Below, piece by piece: positions 34,546 to 45,790 of a stretch of 64,000 bases of DNA (its first letter is position 1; every line of letters begins with the position of its first letter). The notes under the pieces are model-generated. The model searched no databases, was not told the DNA's origin, and saw only the letters and a program-made list of their open reading frames with translations. This stretch comes from Labia minor (Eukaryota > Arthropoda > Insecta > Dermaptera > Spongiphoridae), in the NCBI GenBank assembly GCA_963082975.1, contig OY720345.1:34170611-34234610 (forward strand). Reading direction: 5' to 3'. The translations under genes and the position numbers were made by a program.

Positions 34546-35499
34546 TAATACTTACTCGAATATGTTAACAAAATTACCTCATTTGCCAAATGCTACCTGC
34601 TTTTATGCTCATATGTATGCTTATATTTATTAAATGAAAGAAGATGAAAGATGAATTATAAATAAGATTGAATCCAACTTATAAAATTTAAAAAAAAATT
34701 AATCAGCTTTTCTGTTTAAAATAATTAAAATAAATGAACGTATATTTATAAAGATTTATACATTATTTAATAATTTCCTTTGTGATTTCAGCTGTGAAAG
34801 GCAAATGCTTACTATTAATAAGAAATTTTTTCCATGGGTTGCTGTTTTCAAAATACAATATATTGAATGGATACTATTAATAAAACATGTTTAATTGAGT
34901 TAAAATATAAAAATAAATACTAATTTACTATAGTATAATTTCATATTAATATTTTAATTTAATATCCAGAAATGACAATATTTGAAATATTTTGATTATG
35001 TACCAATATAATTCCCAATTGATTGTAAATTTCGAAAATAAATTTATTAAATTAATATTTATATGTATATATATTGTAATTTTTTGATCCATATAAATAG
35101 AAATTAAAAGAAAGCAAAAAATACATAATAGAGTAGATAATATTAACGATAATATAATATTAATAATATTTATGTGTCAAATTTAGATCAATAATTTAGA
35201 ATTTCTAATAATTTAATTTATATATAATTACTTTCAGAACTTTATATAAATAAGATAAAAACAATTTTTTACTTTCCTCTCATTTTTATATAGTTAAATT
35301 TAAGGGAGATGTATCCAAAAATAGAATATTAAGTAACACAAGCAGAAAATAATTAGTTTCTTTGAATTATAATTTTCGAAGAAATTTTTTGGTTTTATTT
35401 ATCTTCCTAGTAGGTTGAAAGATTTTAAACATTCCTGCTATATTTTATTTTATTTTCTATTTAATTAAATAGTGCTAAAACTATAAATATATTTAGTAG
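34546..35499. other. AT-rich DNA inside the family F interval
   Basis: No coding or repeat pattern recognised. Confidence 0.4.
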
Positions 35500-35705
35500 C
35501 AGAGAGGAATAGTATTAACATACGAAACTTAGAATTTAAAAATGTAGAAAAATTTAAATATTTAAGTTCTGTAATCACGAATGTTAATAATATTCAAAAA
35601 GAATTTGAATGGAAGTTGAAATCGGGTAACGTCTGTTATCAAGCAGTAAAGGGGTTAATCTCGTCAAAATTATTATCAAAGGGGATCACAATTAAAATAA
35701 ATAAA
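35500..35705 (+). mobile_element. LINE fragment (region after RT)
   Basis: An open reading gives NIRNLEFKNVEKFKYLSSVI and TNVNNIQKEFEWKLKSGNVC, then AVKGLISSKLLSKGITIKIN-K-T. This corresponds to the F-K-Y-L-G-S...N-N-I..E...G-N..Y.A..L region of LINE ORF2. The same region is at 23.2 kb on the opposite strand. It stops abruptly near 35705, perhaps where another element begins. Confidence 0.75.
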
Positions 35706-35989
35706 ACTCGCTGTACCCGATCATGAGTTGATGTGTTTTGCATCTAATTAAAAATCCGAACAAAAAGGCAGTTTTGGCACATCAAACATTATTTATTAAT
35801 GATGAAATTTATACAATACATCAAAATTAACAAAAAAATTGAAATGAAATCTGCAAAAAAAAAAAAATAAAATAAAAACAGATAATTGATTCGATATATG
35901 ATATATTAAACTATTAAAGTATTGATGGTGAACTTTATCTTACCTGTTCATTACTTCTCGATATAAAAAATATTCTGCCATTATATTTT

Positions 35990-36225
35990 TTATTGTAGTG
36001 CTTGTAAATATAAAAGATCTTTTATTTACCTATCTGGTGCAAGAACAAATAAATTTGATGGTTTTCCAACTCGTGGACACCCAACGTACAGCTGTGCATG
36101 TGAGAAGCATGGATTTATCAAATTTAATAACATACTTGCAATGATTGTTCCTGTGTTGTGTTAATGGACATTGCAAAGGCTAGTCGTACAGGAAACTGTA
36201 GACGTTTGAATTCATATAAATTAAT
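35990..36225 (-). mobile_element. Helitron helicase (Pif1-like) C-terminal remnant
   Basis: Minus strand reads FKRLQFPVRLAFAMSINTTQ-E-Q-S-L-Q-V-C then a stop and frameshift, followed by NPCFSHAQLYVGCPRVGKPS and NLFVLAPD. These are the last helicase motifs of Pif1-type helicases carried by autonomous Helitrons: the S-I-N-x-x-Q-x-Q-S-L block, then L-Y-V-x-x-x-R-V. The usual K-A-Q-G is changed to T-T-Q-E, consistent with decay. It shows that an autonomous Helitron lineage once inserted here. No Rep domain is visible. Confidence 0.85.
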
Positions 36226-36540
36226 AAACTTTCGAATTGAACTGGTGATATTCTTAAACACTGCCTAAATTCTTCATGATCTTCAATTGCTAATTCTCTT
36301 AGTAAAAGTCCTGCTGAACACCCATGCGTATCTCTTCTTAGCAACCAATTCCTAGTCCAAATTCTTTTTTTTTTTATTTAACTCTTCTTCAAGTTCTTCT
36401 ATTAACTATGATATAATTAGTTTTTTATAATAATTTATAATGCGACATTTGACAATTATGCTTTCCATGATGACAGTTGACTGACAGCCATGCAGCCTAC
36501 TAAATACTAACACTAACACATATCCTGGCTACATGTAAAC
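36226..36540. other. Probable remainder of the Helitron remnant
   Basis: Minus-strand coding-like composition continues for about 150 bp (for example CTTAGTAAAAGTCCTGCTGA on the plus strand) but is too broken to assign. Confidence 0.3.
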
Positions 36541-36640
36541 ATGTGTAAACGACTACTAATGATTTAGTTAGCTAAGCAGGAAGAAAGTGGACTAGTACTA
36601 ATGTCAAGAACTAAGCCCGTGTAAACTAGGTTTTATAGAG
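36541..36640 (-). mobile_element. Family F right end (inverted)
   Basis: AGTACTAATGTCAAGAACTA then AGCCCGTGTAAACTAGGTTT is the complement of the left ends at 34084 and 34442. Including flanking TATA it matches the 34442 copy best. The 34.4-36.6 kb interval may therefore be one transposon of about 2.2 kb carrying nested LINE and Helitron pieces. Confidence 0.6.
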
Positions 36641-36661
36641 CTAATGCATTACCTATAAATA

Positions 36662-36906
36662 CAGGGGCGGATTTATGCCTAGGCGGAATAGGCAATTGCC
36701 TAGACCCCGTAATTTCAGGAGTGTAAAACGGTTCAAAAAATGGTGAATTTTTTCAAGCTGGTAAATATGCTAAATTTTTTCAATATGCTTCTAAAAAAAA
36801 ATGTAAAATGTAAATGAAAAATAAAATAAATAATAGATTTTATGTTTTTTTTTTCATCTGGGCGGGGGCCCGGAATTCTGTCCTTGCCTAGGGCCCGAAA
36901 TTCCTG
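36662..36906. mobile_element. hAT miniature element with exact 8-bp target duplication
   Basis: Left end CAGGGGCGGATTTATGCCTA with GGCAATTGCCTAG and right-end complement CAGGAATTTCGGGCCCTAGG with CAAGGAC form imperfect inverted repeats with terminal CAG/CTG. TATAAATA flanks both sides exactly (36654-36661 and 36907-36914). Interior 245 bp, AT-rich, non-coding. Confidence 0.88.
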
Positions 36907-36914
36907 TATAAATA

Positions 36915-37668
36915 TATAATTCATAAATTTTAAAAGATTGATGAAGGTATACAGGGTCTTTTGGCTGAAAAAATTGAATCGTGCAATAACTATTTGGAAA
37001 ATACTCCACAGGTGGATGGGAAAGTGGAAGATTGCCAAGAATTGGATGGGTTCCAAAATTGGAACCGCCTCATTTTATCATCATTAAACTTTACATTTAT
37101 TTAATAATTAAATAATTATGAAATAATCTACTATATTTATTTATATTAGCATCACTTTGTTTATTGGGCAAACATGGACATTATGAACATTAAAGTTTGA
37201 TATTTTAAATTGAAAAATAATTTAATTTATATAACTCTAACCTCCTTTGGACTAATAATAATACAATTGTTGTTTCTATTTTTCCTCGTTTTTTTTAAAA
37301 TAAGGATTTTAAATAAAGTAAATTCAAAACTAAATTTTATTTTCTAATGACGATATGAGTATGAGATTGAATTTGATTTAAATAAATTATTTTTCTATTT
37401 AAATTACTTTAGAGAAGATGCAAATGAATTGATTTCTAATTTTTTTTATATATTTAGGGTGAAGATTTTATTCGTAAAAAGAATAAATAAATAATATTAA
37501 TTAAATAAGATAAATAAGATTTAATTATATAGGGGACATGAGTCTGGTACAGACAAAAGTGACAGCAGGATGAAGAGGGGTGAGTGTCTTTTGCAATGAG
37601 GAGGTGCGAGAATCGCTGAGCAGGTTGTTAATATTCTTGCGGAAGAAGAGCTTCGGGGGTGGATATTG
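36915..37668. other. AT-rich DNA; balanced patches at both ends
   Basis: 36945-37070 (TATACAGGGTCTTTTGGCTG and following) and 37530-37660 are GC-normal. Neither shows an assignable element. A minus-strand open frame over 37521-37826 is Ser/Pro/His-rich and follows composition rather than a protein family. Confidence 0.35.
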
Positions 37669-37812
37669 ATTGAAGGGGATGCCGCCCCCCAAAACCTTTC
37701 TACTGAGGCCCCGCGGTTACCATGACGACACGTTTGCTCCGTTAGTGGCGTCCTCGGAGGCTCAAGTCCCGGGTTCGAGCCCTTTTTCTGTGTCGAGAAC
37801 CGAAAAAAAGAA
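37669..37812 (+). mobile_element. Probable tRNA-derived SINE
   Basis: The GC-rich segment contains CGTTAGTGGCGTCCTCGG (A-box-like) and CCCGGGTTCGAGCCC at about 37769-37782, an excellent pol III B box. It ends in AACCGAAAAAAAGAAAAATG. The two boxes are only about 28 bp apart, closer than in a tRNA, so this is a SINE or decayed tRNA-like sequence rather than a functional tRNA. No cloverleaf could be built by eye. Confidence 0.55.
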
Positions 37813-38858
37813 AAATGAACATTCACTTATAGTGATATATAAAAAATTTTTAAAATAGAATAAACTTTGGAATAATATATTTTAATATTGAAATTTTGTA
37901 AATTTGTATGCATTTGAAATTATACTAAATATAGGATTATATAAAATATAGATATAATTGTATTTATAATAGGTATTAACATAAGAATAATAATTTATTA
38001 AAATTAATTAATCAAAAACTACATAAAAATGAATAGTAAATCGGAATTTTTTTTTCTAAATTATTTTAATTATTCTATTATTTTAAATATTTATATTCAT
38101 ACAATTTTTGAGAAACTTCAAAAGTAATTATCCTTATTAACACCAAAGTATTAAAATAATTCAATGTATTATAATAGTTAAAGAAAATTCAGAAATGTAT
38201 ATTCTATAAATTTGAAAATTATTATTTACCATTTTCTCTTTTTATTAAATAGTAATTTAAAAATATATTATAGTAATATTTTGATGTTAAAATATTAAGT
38301 GCATATGGAAAGTGTATATTTGACTTTTTACCATAAAAAAGTAATATATTGGTAAAATGTAGAAAAGAGTTATCAAAGAACTAAAGTCTCAGCAACTGGA
38401 GAGGTCAAATTGCTCTTGTTTGCTCTAAAAAGAGCTTTGTTTTTCAACATTATCAAACATTCTTAAGATAAAAGCCTTTGGTGGCTCTGATTACGTTTCT
38501 CTGACCCTAATTATCTCGTGTTTCCAGGTGGCTCAATTTTGTTAAATTACCCTGTTCTTGTAAGATTAGAGCGGTTAATTATTGTAAAGGTTACGAGCTG
38601 GTTAACGATTCTATGGACATTACTTGACAAGGGAGTATTATGAAATTTGAATTATGATTTTATGCATATAGGTATATATATATATATATATAAATACATC
38701 GTTGGAATTTGATATAAAGAGAACAAATTTTAAAATTTTGGATGATAGACAGATCCCCTTATGATTAAGAATTGATTTTATTCGGTTTTCAGAACATTTG
38801 TTGACATTATATCATTATTTTTTCATTGTAGTTTTCTTTTTAATGATTTACTATTACT
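37813..38858. other. AT-rich DNA without a supported gene
   Basis: A unique-looking moderately balanced patch at 38370-38640 could be a conserved non-coding segment. No ORF or element is evident. Confidence 0.4.
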
Positions 38859-39474
38859 TTTTACTATCTCGTAAGAGATAGTATTGCGATCACGAAAATT
38901 TTCGATGTTGAGATTTTGATGTTTTTATACGTTTTGAAGGTTCCTGAATCATTTTCACAAAGGTTGAGAAAAATGTCTGTGTGTGTGTATGTGTGTGTGT
39001 ATGTATGTAGACAAGATTGCGCAAAAAGGGTTTGAGCTAGAATGATGACATTTGGTACATGGACATTATTCAAAATTCCTAGTTTTCTATCAACTTTTGA
39101 GAAATGTAGCTCAACCGGAAGAGGGTCATTACCTACAACGTTTTGATTTTTTTTCCTCTAAAGTGACCGTAAAAATAAAGATCTATGTTTGATAATTTTT
39201 CACATGATTAATAATTGTATAAAACTGCTATATATAGAATTTCAGCTTGATTGAATCGCTGAAAGTACTAGAATTAATTTTTTAACACTGCAAATCTCAC
39301 GCGCCAACACGTGGTGCCATCAACAAAGAGCCAAACATGCACTGGTTTAATAAATATTATTTATTAATTTTAATTTATAATTTAATTAATTTAATTTAAT
39401 TTAAATTAATATATGATATTTAATTCAATTCAAATTTGCGAGATAGTCGAGTGGAGACACTCCAGCTATTTTTC
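38859..39474 (+). mobile_element. Family A Helitron-like element, full length
   Basis: This is one of the two best copies. Left end TTTACTATCTCGTAAGAGATAG is a short hairpin. The body has ATTTTCGATGTTGAGATTTT, TGTGTGTGTATGTGTGTGTG, then CAAGATTGCGCAAAAAGGGT, ATGTAGCTCAACCGGAAGAG, TATATATAGAATTTCAGCTT and GCCAACACGTGGTGCCATCA. The right end is GCGAGATAGTCGAGTGGAGACACTCC-A-G, in which TGGAGACACTCCA is a hairpin. Inverted GCGAGATAGT/ACTATCTCG lies just inside both ends. No coding capacity. Confidence 0.92.
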
Positions 39475-40496
39475 TTATTATGAAATGTTATATCAATTTT
39501 TATTAATTAAAATCAATGTTAAATAATTAAACCGAATAGAGTTTCAAATTTTGTTTCTTTGCTTACCATATTTCCCCTCTATTTGTGTCTAATTTGCAAA
39601 TATATATATGAAAATAATCCTGACATTCGTGTTTAATATTGAAGGAAATGAAATTTCTTTGTTTATATGAATTTTGAACAAATAATAGAAGAGAAAATTA
39701 AAATTCAAAGGATCTAATGAATAAACCATCCAACAATAAAACCTGGCATTTATGTAACTTATTAATTTTAAAAAAATACTGTATTAAAATTAGCCTTTAT
39801 GTTAATTTACATACAAATTTATTCAAAAGAGAAACCCAACCTACCCATCTACTTGAAGTATTCCTAATTTTTTTTTATTAGTGTACCGTCTAATTTTTAA
39901 AGGGTGAATACAAATATTTTGAACACTCTTTTGTACACCGCCTGACGAATCAAAATTAAACAAGCGATCTTTTTTCGGATAATTTATATAATCATGTCTA
40001 GTCCTACATTTCTAGATTAAACCCAAGCAAATACCAATTCAATTCTACTTTTTTGCTTTGTGATTCTAAAATAAATCTCAGGCATGCCATGATATAATAA
40101 ATACATATACAAATATTTTATTTATAATTTATTTTAAACAGTTTATTAAAGTTTCTTAAAATTCTTTTAAACTTATCATTGTTAGAGCAAGTTCTTACAA
40201 TTCTTAAAATAAAGGTTGAGGATCATTGAATTAAATCATAGAAACATTAACACAATCTAATAAAGATTAATTTTCTCTCTAGTGTATACTTTTTGATATT
40301 TTTTTTAGATTATTTGAATTACATAGCCGGCCGGTTATCTATATTCAACAATCACTGGATCAGTTAAGTACACAATTTCAGCAAGCATTTTGACTGTTTT
40401 CTTAACCGATGAGCAGACGTCACAACCCTCAATCACTTCAATATCAATTAAATTTTTATTTATTTGAATTTATTTTTTTTCTTTTCAAGATTTATC
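39475..40496. other. AT-rich DNA without recognisable features
   Basis: Nothing supportable; a mixed patch at 40330-40440 is unassigned. Confidence 0.4.
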
Positions 40497-41140
40497 TAAC
40501 TATCTGTGGCTCTGCGGAACTCGAAAGTTCTACAACCTCATTCTTCCTAGTACTCATATCCCAGCGGTCGGGGAACCGGGGTAAATAACCCCAAATGGGG
40601 TAAAAATTAAATTTTTGCGGGTAAACGCTATATATTTTTAATTTGTTATTTTATAAACCTGTTAGTGTTTTTACAAATTTAATTTTTAGTTATTTTCTTT
40701 TAAAAATTATCATGAGGGCTAGGAATAGGAAAAATGTTAAAAAGAGGAGATTTCGTTTTTTTTTTTTTTTTGCTCTTCACCATGGGGTAATATGAACTTA
40801 CACAAAAATATTTTGGGGTAATGATTAAAAGAGTTCCCCGACCGCAGCCCTATCCTGAGCTATAATCATCCAAATTCTCCTCTTTCCCATGTCTCTTCCC
40901 ACATTGTACACTCACTTTGCCTTTTGTCTCCCAAGAGGACGTTTCCCAATCGGTCTTCCCACCAATATATTTTTCGCCATTCTTTCCTCTCTCATTCTAG
41001 CCACGTGCCCTGCCCATCGCAGCCTTCTCGATTTTATAACCCTAACTCTGTCTGGAGATGATAGAGGACATGCACATTTCCTCGTTATGCAGTCTCCCCG
41101 GTAACATCATCTTTCTTTGGCCCATAAATACTGCTTTTCT
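40497..41140 (-). mobile_element. LINE 3' fragment interrupted by a hAT element
   Basis: On the minus strand the same C-terminal LINE sequence as at 12.5 and 22.7 kb is present: the complement of CCAAGAGGACGTTTCCCAAT encodes the GK-R-P-L-G...R motif, and TTCTCATTCTAGCCACGTGC covers the H-V-A-R-x-G region. Several frameshifts are present. The tail side (CTGTGGCTCTGCGGAACTCG) is separated from the rest by the insertion at 40562-40847. Confidence 0.75.
40562..40847. mobile_element. hAT miniature element inserted in the LINE
   Basis: Ends CAGCGGTCGGGGAACC and, complemented, CTGCGGTCGGGGAACT are inverted; GGGGTAAATAACCCC and GGGGTAATG extend the similarity. LINE sequence continues on both sides. 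Flanking TCATATCC (40554-40561) and CCCTATCC (40848-40855) agree at 6 of 8 bases, so the hAT came after the LINE. The 286-bp interior is non-coding. Confidence 0.88.
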
Positions 41141-41383
41141 TAAAATATGATTAATGTATAATTGGCAATTCAGAATCAATTTCCATTAATAATTTATAAA
41201 TTTTTTTATTTAATATATATAATACATTATAAAATTACATTATTATTTATATTATTAAATTATCTTATTGAAATTAGAGGGAAATTTGGCAGATCTAGAT
41301 TACGGTTATTAACGTCAAATAGTTTAAAGTATCTAAATAATAAATTAATACAAATAATTATATATAATGGCAAAAATAAAGCA

Positions 41384-41507
41384 GCTTTGGAGTGTCTTCA
41401 CTCGACTATCTAGCAAATTTGAATTGGAATAATTAACACATATATTATATTAATTAAACTATAAATTATAACTAATAAATAATATTTATTAAACCAGTGC
41501 GTGATTT
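41384..41507 (-). mobile_element. Family A fragment fused to family E
   Basis: Starts GCTTTGGAGTGTCTTCACTC, CTATCTAGCAAATTTGAATT and runs to ATTTATTAAACCAGTGCGTG, where family A would continue with TTTGGCTC. Instead the sequence switches directly to ATTTTACATATCTCCACGAA of family E. Confidence 0.75.
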
Positions 41508-41830
41508 TACATATCTCCACGAATCATGCATTTTCTTAAGAGAAAAAAGTATTTTTAGCATGATATCTGTCCGTCCGTCCGTCCGCTGTGTGTCCGTATA
41601 GATGTGTACAGCTTGAACGGCTCAACGGATTTTGATGAAATTTGGTATATTTACTTACTACTTCAGTATGATGAATTGATCAACTTTTGGTGTATATCCG
41701 GCAACTGGAAGTGGTAGTATTACCGATCGACGATAGGAAGGGAAGGGTTATTTTCACACCAAATTTTTCACCTGAGGAGATTTGTTTACATATCTCCACG
41801 AGTCATGCACTTTGTATTGGTATTATTTCA
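41508..41830 (-). mobile_element. Family E fragment, inverted, fused to family A
   Basis: Minus-orientation E interior: GCATTTTCTTAAGAGAAAAA, the TCCGTCCGTCCGTCCG repeat, ACGGATTTTGATGAAATTTG, GATCGACGATAGGAAGGGAA and CACCTGAGGAGATTTG. Both E termini are missing. Confidence 0.8.
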
Positions 41831-42360
41831 AATCGTGCCTAGCTAATTTTTTGGTCTGATTTAAAAATAAACAATGGATAATATCTATTTGAAAATAAAT
41901 TTGAGTTCTTTAATTAATTTAAACTTATTACCCAAAAGAGCATAAGCATTTTTTTTCAGTTATTTAAATTTCACTCTACATTCAGTTTAAGAACTTTATT
42001 TTGCTCTGATCTCATTTTGCTGAATTCTTTTGTGGGGGCACAACACTTTCTTTTATCCTTGAGCCTTGAATAGATAAAATTAAAATCCTTTGTTATAGTA
42101 TATTTCTTTTTTTTTTTACAAATGTATATAAGAACTTTTTTATTTCCCAGTTTTATGTCAGAGAATAAAGAAAAATATGAAAACCAATAATGGAATATCC
42201 AATATATTTTAATATTCATTATTTGATATTCAAATTTATTATTTCTTGTGAATATCAATATTAAAAATGTAATAAGATTGAGTTTGTCTATGCATAAGCT
42301 TAATTGCAGAAATAAAAACTAGTTCATGAGTAAAAATATAAATTTACAGATTTTATTGTT
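41831..42360. other. AT-rich DNA without a supported gene
   Basis: A minus-strand open frame at 41971-42258 is Lys/Ile/Phe-rich; no domain. Confidence 0.4.
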
Positions 42361-42541
42361 AACCCTTTAACAATGGTGTTCTTCAATAAGTGATTTAATC
42401 TAGTGTGCTTCATATTCCGGTGGTCGTCAATACACGATTTGGAGTTTTATTCATATTTTTCAAGCGTTCGGTCGTTTTAATAAAAATACCAATTTTATTC
42501 CGTTTTTAACAAATAAAGTAAAAACTAAAATTGTGTTATAG
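42361..42541. repeat. Repeat B, copy 1
   Basis: About 180 bp, including GTGTTCTTCAATAAGTGATT and TCAATACACGATTTGGAGTT, are nearly identical to 62701-62881. In both places family A lies about 40 bp or less downstream. Confidence 0.9.
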
Positions 42542-42582
42542 TGTGATATATCTATATTTTAGCCAATAATAATAATAAAAAT

Positions 42583-43065
42583 CTGGAGTGTATCCACTCG
42601 CATTTCGCAAATTTGAATTGAATTAATTAACACATATATTATATTTAAATTAAATTTAACTAATGAAATTATAAATTAAAATCAATAAATAATATTTATT
42701 AAACCAACGCGTGTTTGGCTCTTTGTTGATGGTACCACGTCACGTGCTGGCGCGTGATTTGCAGTCGTGTTAAAAAATTAATTCTGGTACTTTCAGCAAA
42801 TCAATCAAGCAAAATTCTATATATAGCAGTTTTATACAATTTTTAATTAAAGCTATCAAACCTATATCTTTATTTTTAGCTCAAACCATTTTTGGGTAAT
42901 CTTGTCTACATTCATTCACACACATACACACACACACACACAGACAGACATTTTGCTCAACCTTAGTGAAAATGATTCAGGATCCTTCTAAACGTAGAAA
43001 AACATCAAAATCTCGACATCGAAAATTTTCGTGATCGCAATTCTATCTCTGGCAAGATAGTAAAA
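42583..43065 (-). mobile_element. Family A Helitron-like element with internal deletion
   Basis: Starts CTGGAGTGTATCCACTCGCA and ends TGGCAAGATAGTAAAA. It contains CACGTGCTGGCGCGTGATTT, ATTCTATATATAGCAGTTTT and CACACACACACACACAGACA. The segment with the ATTTCTCAAAAGTTGATAG block is missing, so TATCTTTATTTTTAG joins straight to CTCAAACC. Confidence 0.88.
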
Positions 43066-43823
43066 ATAAATAAGACATATATGTAAGTAGACATAAGTTA
43101 TAATTTAAAATTCCCTTTGAATTTATCTTCTTTCATCATCCTACTTTGTTCCGTTCACCAAGAAAATAATTAAAACTCTTATAAAAACAGATAACATTTT
43201 ATTTAAAAAAATATATTAATATCCTATATATATATATATATTTAAATACAATTAAGTATAATTTATTTTTATATAAATCATTAAAAACTAATATTTTGAA
43301 ATAGCATGCAGTAATTTATGTATTATATTCAAATAATGATAATATTTTATAAAATATTAAGAGCAACTTAGTTAAAGCAGACTGAATTTTTCTTTTCAGT
43401 GTTATTTTCTTGACATATTATATTATAAGTTTTTTTAACCTAGATTATCTCATAATGTGAATGTCATCCAATTTTTCACATTCGATGATAAAAAAACAGC
43501 AACGATCGAACAGGATCGGTCTTTTTAAATTATAGATGGGAACGAATCGGATTTGCAATATATATGACCTTTAAATAATGATGAATTTTACGATATGAAT
43601 AATATATCATTTATTGTAGCGAGTATCAATATATATTTACTACAAAATATAAAAATATAATACCTTCCAAGCTTTAAAGAAAAAAAAATTTCTTTCTATT
43701 TTTATTTGCCTTTAATTTAAATCTAAATGTATAATAGCTACAAGTCTAATTATAATTTTTACTTCCTTATTATCCAAAGTTCTCACCCTATCCAAAATTT
43801 ATTTGATCGAAATAATAAATAAT
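43066..43823. other. AT-rich DNA without recognisable features
   Basis: Nothing supportable. Confidence 0.4.
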
Positions 43824-44449
43824 AAGTTGACCTGTGGCCAGGTCCGAACCGACCGACGGTTTGAAATAAATTAATTTCCAGCTACAGAAACAATTACAAA
43901 TAATTTTCATATATCTATTAATGTAATAAAAAACAGATATGGATACATAAATAATAAATATAAACATTTTTAATTTTATTTTATTTATAATATATATGCA
44001 AGACCAGGCTGTGACGTCATGCATGGCTGGATGACGTCATATAATTTTAAATCAAGAAAAAACTAATAAATATGATTTTTTTCGAGGATAAAACCAATAC
44101 AAAATGCATGATTCGTGGTGATATATAAAAAAATCTCCTTTGGTGTGAAAATAACCCTTTCCTTCCTATCGTCGATCGCTAATACTACCACATCCGGTTT
44201 CCGGAATTGCACCAAAAGTTGATCAATTCATCCCACTGATGCATTAAGTAAATATACCAAATTTCATCAAAATCGGTTGAGCCGATCAGGCTGTACACAT
44301 CTATACGGACGGACAGACGGACAGACATCATGCTAAAAATACTTTTTTCTGTTTAGAAAATGCATGATTCGTGGAGATATGTAAAAATCTCCACATGTGA
44401 AATTTGGTGTGAAAACAATACCTCCCTTACTATCGTCGGTCGGTAAAAA
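43824..44449 (+). mobile_element. Family E Helitron-like element, full length (array copy 1)
   Basis: Begins AAGTTGACCTGTGGCCAGGT; GACCTG-TGGC-CAGGTC is a 5' hairpin. ACCGACCGACGG follows, then the GTGACGTCATGCATGGCTGG-A-TGACGTCAT block, ATCGTCGATCGCTAATACTA, CATCCGGTTTCCGG, the CAAATTTCATCAAAATCGGT motif and GGACGGACAGACGGACAGAC. It ends ACTATCGTCGGTCGGTAAAA, so the inverted ACCGACCGACG/CGTCGGTCGGT pair frames the element. Non-coding; copies share their ends and so define real boundaries. Confidence 0.92.
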
Positions 44450-44719
44450 ATGGATTAAAATAATTTATATATTACATCTATTTTATAAATCATTAAATTC
44501 TAAAAAATATATAATATATATTTATAGTATTTCTCTCACCTTAATAGGTAAAATTTAATGGACAGCTTTTTTAAATTGATCTCATATTTCTGTTTTTTTT
44601 TTTACTTACATTAGTGAATCATTTATCAATTTGATCTAACCGTAAGAAATCAATGAAGAATAACATATTATAACAACGTTCATATTCTTCAATTATTTTG
44701 TTTAGCCTAATAATTTATT

Positions 44720-45338
44720 AAGTTGACCTGTGGCCAGGCACAGAACCGACCGACGGTTTGAAATAAATTAATATCCAGCTACAGAAACAATTTAAAATAA
44801 TTTAAATGTAACTATAACTATTAATGCAATAAGATCTGGATATAACATAAATATTTTTAATTTTATTTTATTTATAATATATAAGGAGGAGCTGGCTGTG
44901 ACGTCATGAGGGATTGAGTGACGTCATATAATTTTAAATTAAGAAAAAACTAATGAAGATGATTTTTCCCGAGGATAAAATCAATAGAAAGTGCATGATT
45001 CATGGAGATATGTACAAAAATCTCCTCATGTGAAATTTGGTGTGAAAATAACCCTTCCCTTCCTATCGTCGATCGGTAATACTACCACTTCCGGTTTCCG
45101 GATATACAGCAAAAGTTGATCAATTCATCATACTGATAGTTTAAGTAAATAACCAAATTTTATCAATATCCGTTGAGCCGTTCAAGCTGTACACATCTAT
45201 ATGGAAGGACGGTCGGACAGACATGCTAAAAATACTTTTTTCTGTTAACAAAATGCACGATTCGTGGAGATATGTAAAAATCTTCCCATGTGAAATTTGA
45301 TGTAAAAACAATACTTTACTATCGTCGGTCGGTAAAAA
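44720..45338 (+). mobile_element. Family E Helitron-like element, full length (array copy 2)
   Basis: Same plan as copy 1 and same orientation, 270 bp downstream. Differences include CACAGAACCGACCG near the 5' end, a shortened GGACGGTCGGACAG repeat, and a truncated TACTTTACTATCGTCGG 3' region. The two copies are clearly diverged, so this is not a recent exact duplication. Confidence 0.92.
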
Positions 45339-45790
45339 TATGAACATTCCTATTCTATTTTTCATCAAATGTATGATAAAATTGAATGAATAATACAATT
45401 ACTATTCTATTTTCTAACTGTAAGGAATATGTGTATTTTAGGATGATTTGGAATCGAAATATCGCATAACACATTAAAAGTTAAATATCAAAATATAAAG
45501 TAGTTAAAACTTTATTTTAAACAGAATAGCTTTGAAACATATCGAGTGAGAAGGACCGGAAAAGTGGTATCATTTGAATCCTCTCCAAATGTGTTACATT
45601 TCAATTGTTCATTATTATCTCTTTATTCAAAATTAAACATGTGACTCTTTAAAGTCGGTTATTATAAATAGAAAATATTTTGTTTGTTTTTTAATTACTC
45701 AAATTACATTGAATAATTTTTTGTATTGTTAATATACCCACATTATTATTATTTTACCACGTTTTTTATTGATTAAAATATTATCATAAT

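Noticed and set aside
29128..36960. ACAGGGT(G/C)TT strings at about 29129 and 36951 as transposon ends
   Set aside because: The strings resemble ends of several arthropod repeats, but no inverted partner or target duplication was found at either site.
37769..37782. Functional tRNA gene based on the excellent B box
   Set aside because: A and B boxes are too close and no acceptor stem or cloverleaf can be formed; a SINE head or pseudogene fits better.
37521..37826. 101-codon minus-strand open frame
   Set aside because: It overlaps the SINE-like GC-rich segment, has no domain and reads as compositional noise.
25740..43000. CA-rich stretches as independent microsatellites
   Set aside because: They lie at the fixed microsatellite position inside family A elements, so they are part of those elements.
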